In this document: in pieces, positions 5,211-5,872 of the stretch
How the letters are laid out: each line of letters starts with the position of its first letter
Numbering within the stretch: position 1 is the stretch's first letter
Assembly (NCBI GenBank): GCA_934090775.1
Contig: CAKOKF010000062.1
Coordinates: forward strand, 1 to 5,872
Length of the DNA: 5,872 nt
From: an uncultured Bacilli bacterium
GTDB lineage: Bacteria; Bacillota_I; Bacilli_A; RF39; UBA660
Direction: 5' to 3'
Made by a program: the position numbers and the translations under genes
Notes under the pieces: generated by a model
Databases searched by the model: none
What the model saw: the letters and a program-made list of their open reading frames with translations, nothing else
What the model was told of the DNA's origin: nothing

Positions 5211-5872
5211 AGCTGTAACTTTACTTGTTATGGAAATATCATCGGTTACCAAAGTACCATCTATATATTTGCCATCTTTATAAATATTATTTTCTAAATT
5301 TCCAGTACTAGTACCATCTTTATAAAATTTATAATTACCTTTAGTTAAAGATTTAGTACTAATAATAAGTGAATTAAAATCATCTTGAGCTTGAAAAGTC
5401 AATATTTCTTTATTATCACTATTTATTAAACTAAGAACACTTTCCTTTTTAACAATATCTTGTAATTTAAGACAAACGGTATAATTTTTCGAACTAGTAA
5501 CAGGAGTTTCATAAATGTCTTTGCCTAGGGCAATTAAGGTACCACCGTTAATTGAATAACCACCGGTAGTATCGATTGGTGCGTCTTCTTCGGTTCCTAT
5601 AAGATATGTTAAGCCGCCATCGATGGCAATGTCTTGTTTTGATTTAAGATTAGCTTTCGTACTATTTATAAACAAATTGCCATCAACGATATCGATTAAA
5701 CCACCATCTTCACTAGTAACGATACCATAATTTTTAGCATTGATATTCACGGTTCCACTATTTAAAGTAAAATCATTAGAAACAACATTGATACCTATAT
5801 TTTGATTGCCATTGATATTTAGAATGCCTGTTCCTTTAAGCTCTAATGGACCTGTTGAATAAATGATACTAT
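5202..5872 (-). CDS. Cthe_2159-like carbohydrate-binding beta-helix protein, N-terminus beyond edge
   Basis: The C-terminal 222 residues of a larger protein; the frame is open to the right edge (complete codons from 5870), so its start and any signal peptide lie outside. A GTG at 5750 is an internal valine with no ribosome binding site. The first two thirds show successive coils of about 20-24 residues, each with alternating hydrophobic residues and Gly/Asn turns (LKGTGILNINGN, LNSGTVNINAKNYG, IVDGNLFINSTKA, SINGGTLIALG), as in a right-handed parallel beta-helix. They are followed by a beta-rich tail domain. This fits the carbohydrate-binding family named after Clostridium thermocellum Cthe_2159 (DUF4353), which are extracellular polysaccharide-binding proteins. 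The visible end (VTAKK) has no sortase motif or membrane helix. Likely secreted or surface-held, substrate unknown. No catalytic residues can be named. Stop TAG lies in the shared terminator. Confidence 0.8.
   Translation of the reverse strand, partial: SIIYSTGPLELKGTGILNINGNQNIGINVVSNDFTLNSGTVNINAKNYGIVTSEDGGLIDIVDGNLFINSTKANLKSKQDIAIDGGLTYLIGTEEDAPIDTTGGYSINGGTLIALGKDIYETPVTSSKNYTVCLKLQDIVKKESVLSLINSDNKEILTFQAQDDFNSLIISTKSLTKGNYKFYKDGTSTGNLENNIYKDGKYIDGTLVTDDISITSKVTAKK

Noticed and set aside
5748..5750. GTG at 5750 as the start of the beta-helix gene
   Set aside because: The frame stays open to the window edge with further beta-helix coils upstream, so this is an internal valine.
1..5872. 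Mycoplasma-type genetic code (TGA as Trp)
   Set aside because: The Trp codons I checked are TGG, no real gene contains an in-frame TGA, and FtsW implies a walled cell.

Overview
The window is strongly AT-rich and codes for a walled, low-GC Gram-positive bacterium (Bacillota; the gene mix fits Bacilli or a relative of the Erysipelotrichales/RF39 type, but this is inference from protein character, not from a marker gene). FtsW implies peptidoglycan. Tryptophan is TGG wherever I checked, and no gene has an in-frame TGA, so there is no sign of the mycoplasma code. Shine-Dalgarno (SD) sites are of the AGGAGG type.

Layout. Bases 1-4061 are a minus-strand block read ftsW, then comEA, then comEC: a septal peptidoglycan polymerase followed by the DNA receptor and the DNA-import channel of natural transformation. 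comEC overlaps the end of comEA by 32 bases and runs off the left edge, with its C-terminus missing. The comEB gene that lies between comEA and comEC in Bacillus subtilis is absent. Bases 4062-4180 are a compact divergent control region with apparently overlapping promoters for ftsW (minus) and a 59-residue Gly/Tyr-rich membrane protein resembling the YjcZ tiny-transmembrane family (plus, 4181-4360), which ends in its own terminator. After about 230 bases without a gene comes def (peptide deformylase, plus, 4593-5147). It converges on a minus-strand gene entering from the right edge, the C-terminal part of a Cthe_2159-like carbohydrate-binding beta-helix protein. A strong two-way hairpin separates the two.

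How the genes work together. ComEA, membrane-anchored with an SLBB domain and a helix-hairpin-helix DNA-binding tail, would hand DNA to the ComEC channel, whose C-terminal metallo-beta-lactamase-like domain is seen with its expected ligands. FtsW acts in septal wall synthesis and def in N-terminal maturation of nascent proteins; their adjacency to the competence genes looks like ordinary genome neighbourhood. I found no CRISPR array, tRNA, rRNA, insertion sequence or phage gene, and nothing that I can defend as a wholly new system. The points most worth checking are the overlapping promoters with a duplicated GTGTCAA, the small YjcZ-like gene, the cysteine differences in ComEC and FtsW, the altered motif 1 of the deformylase, and the cut beta-helix protein.
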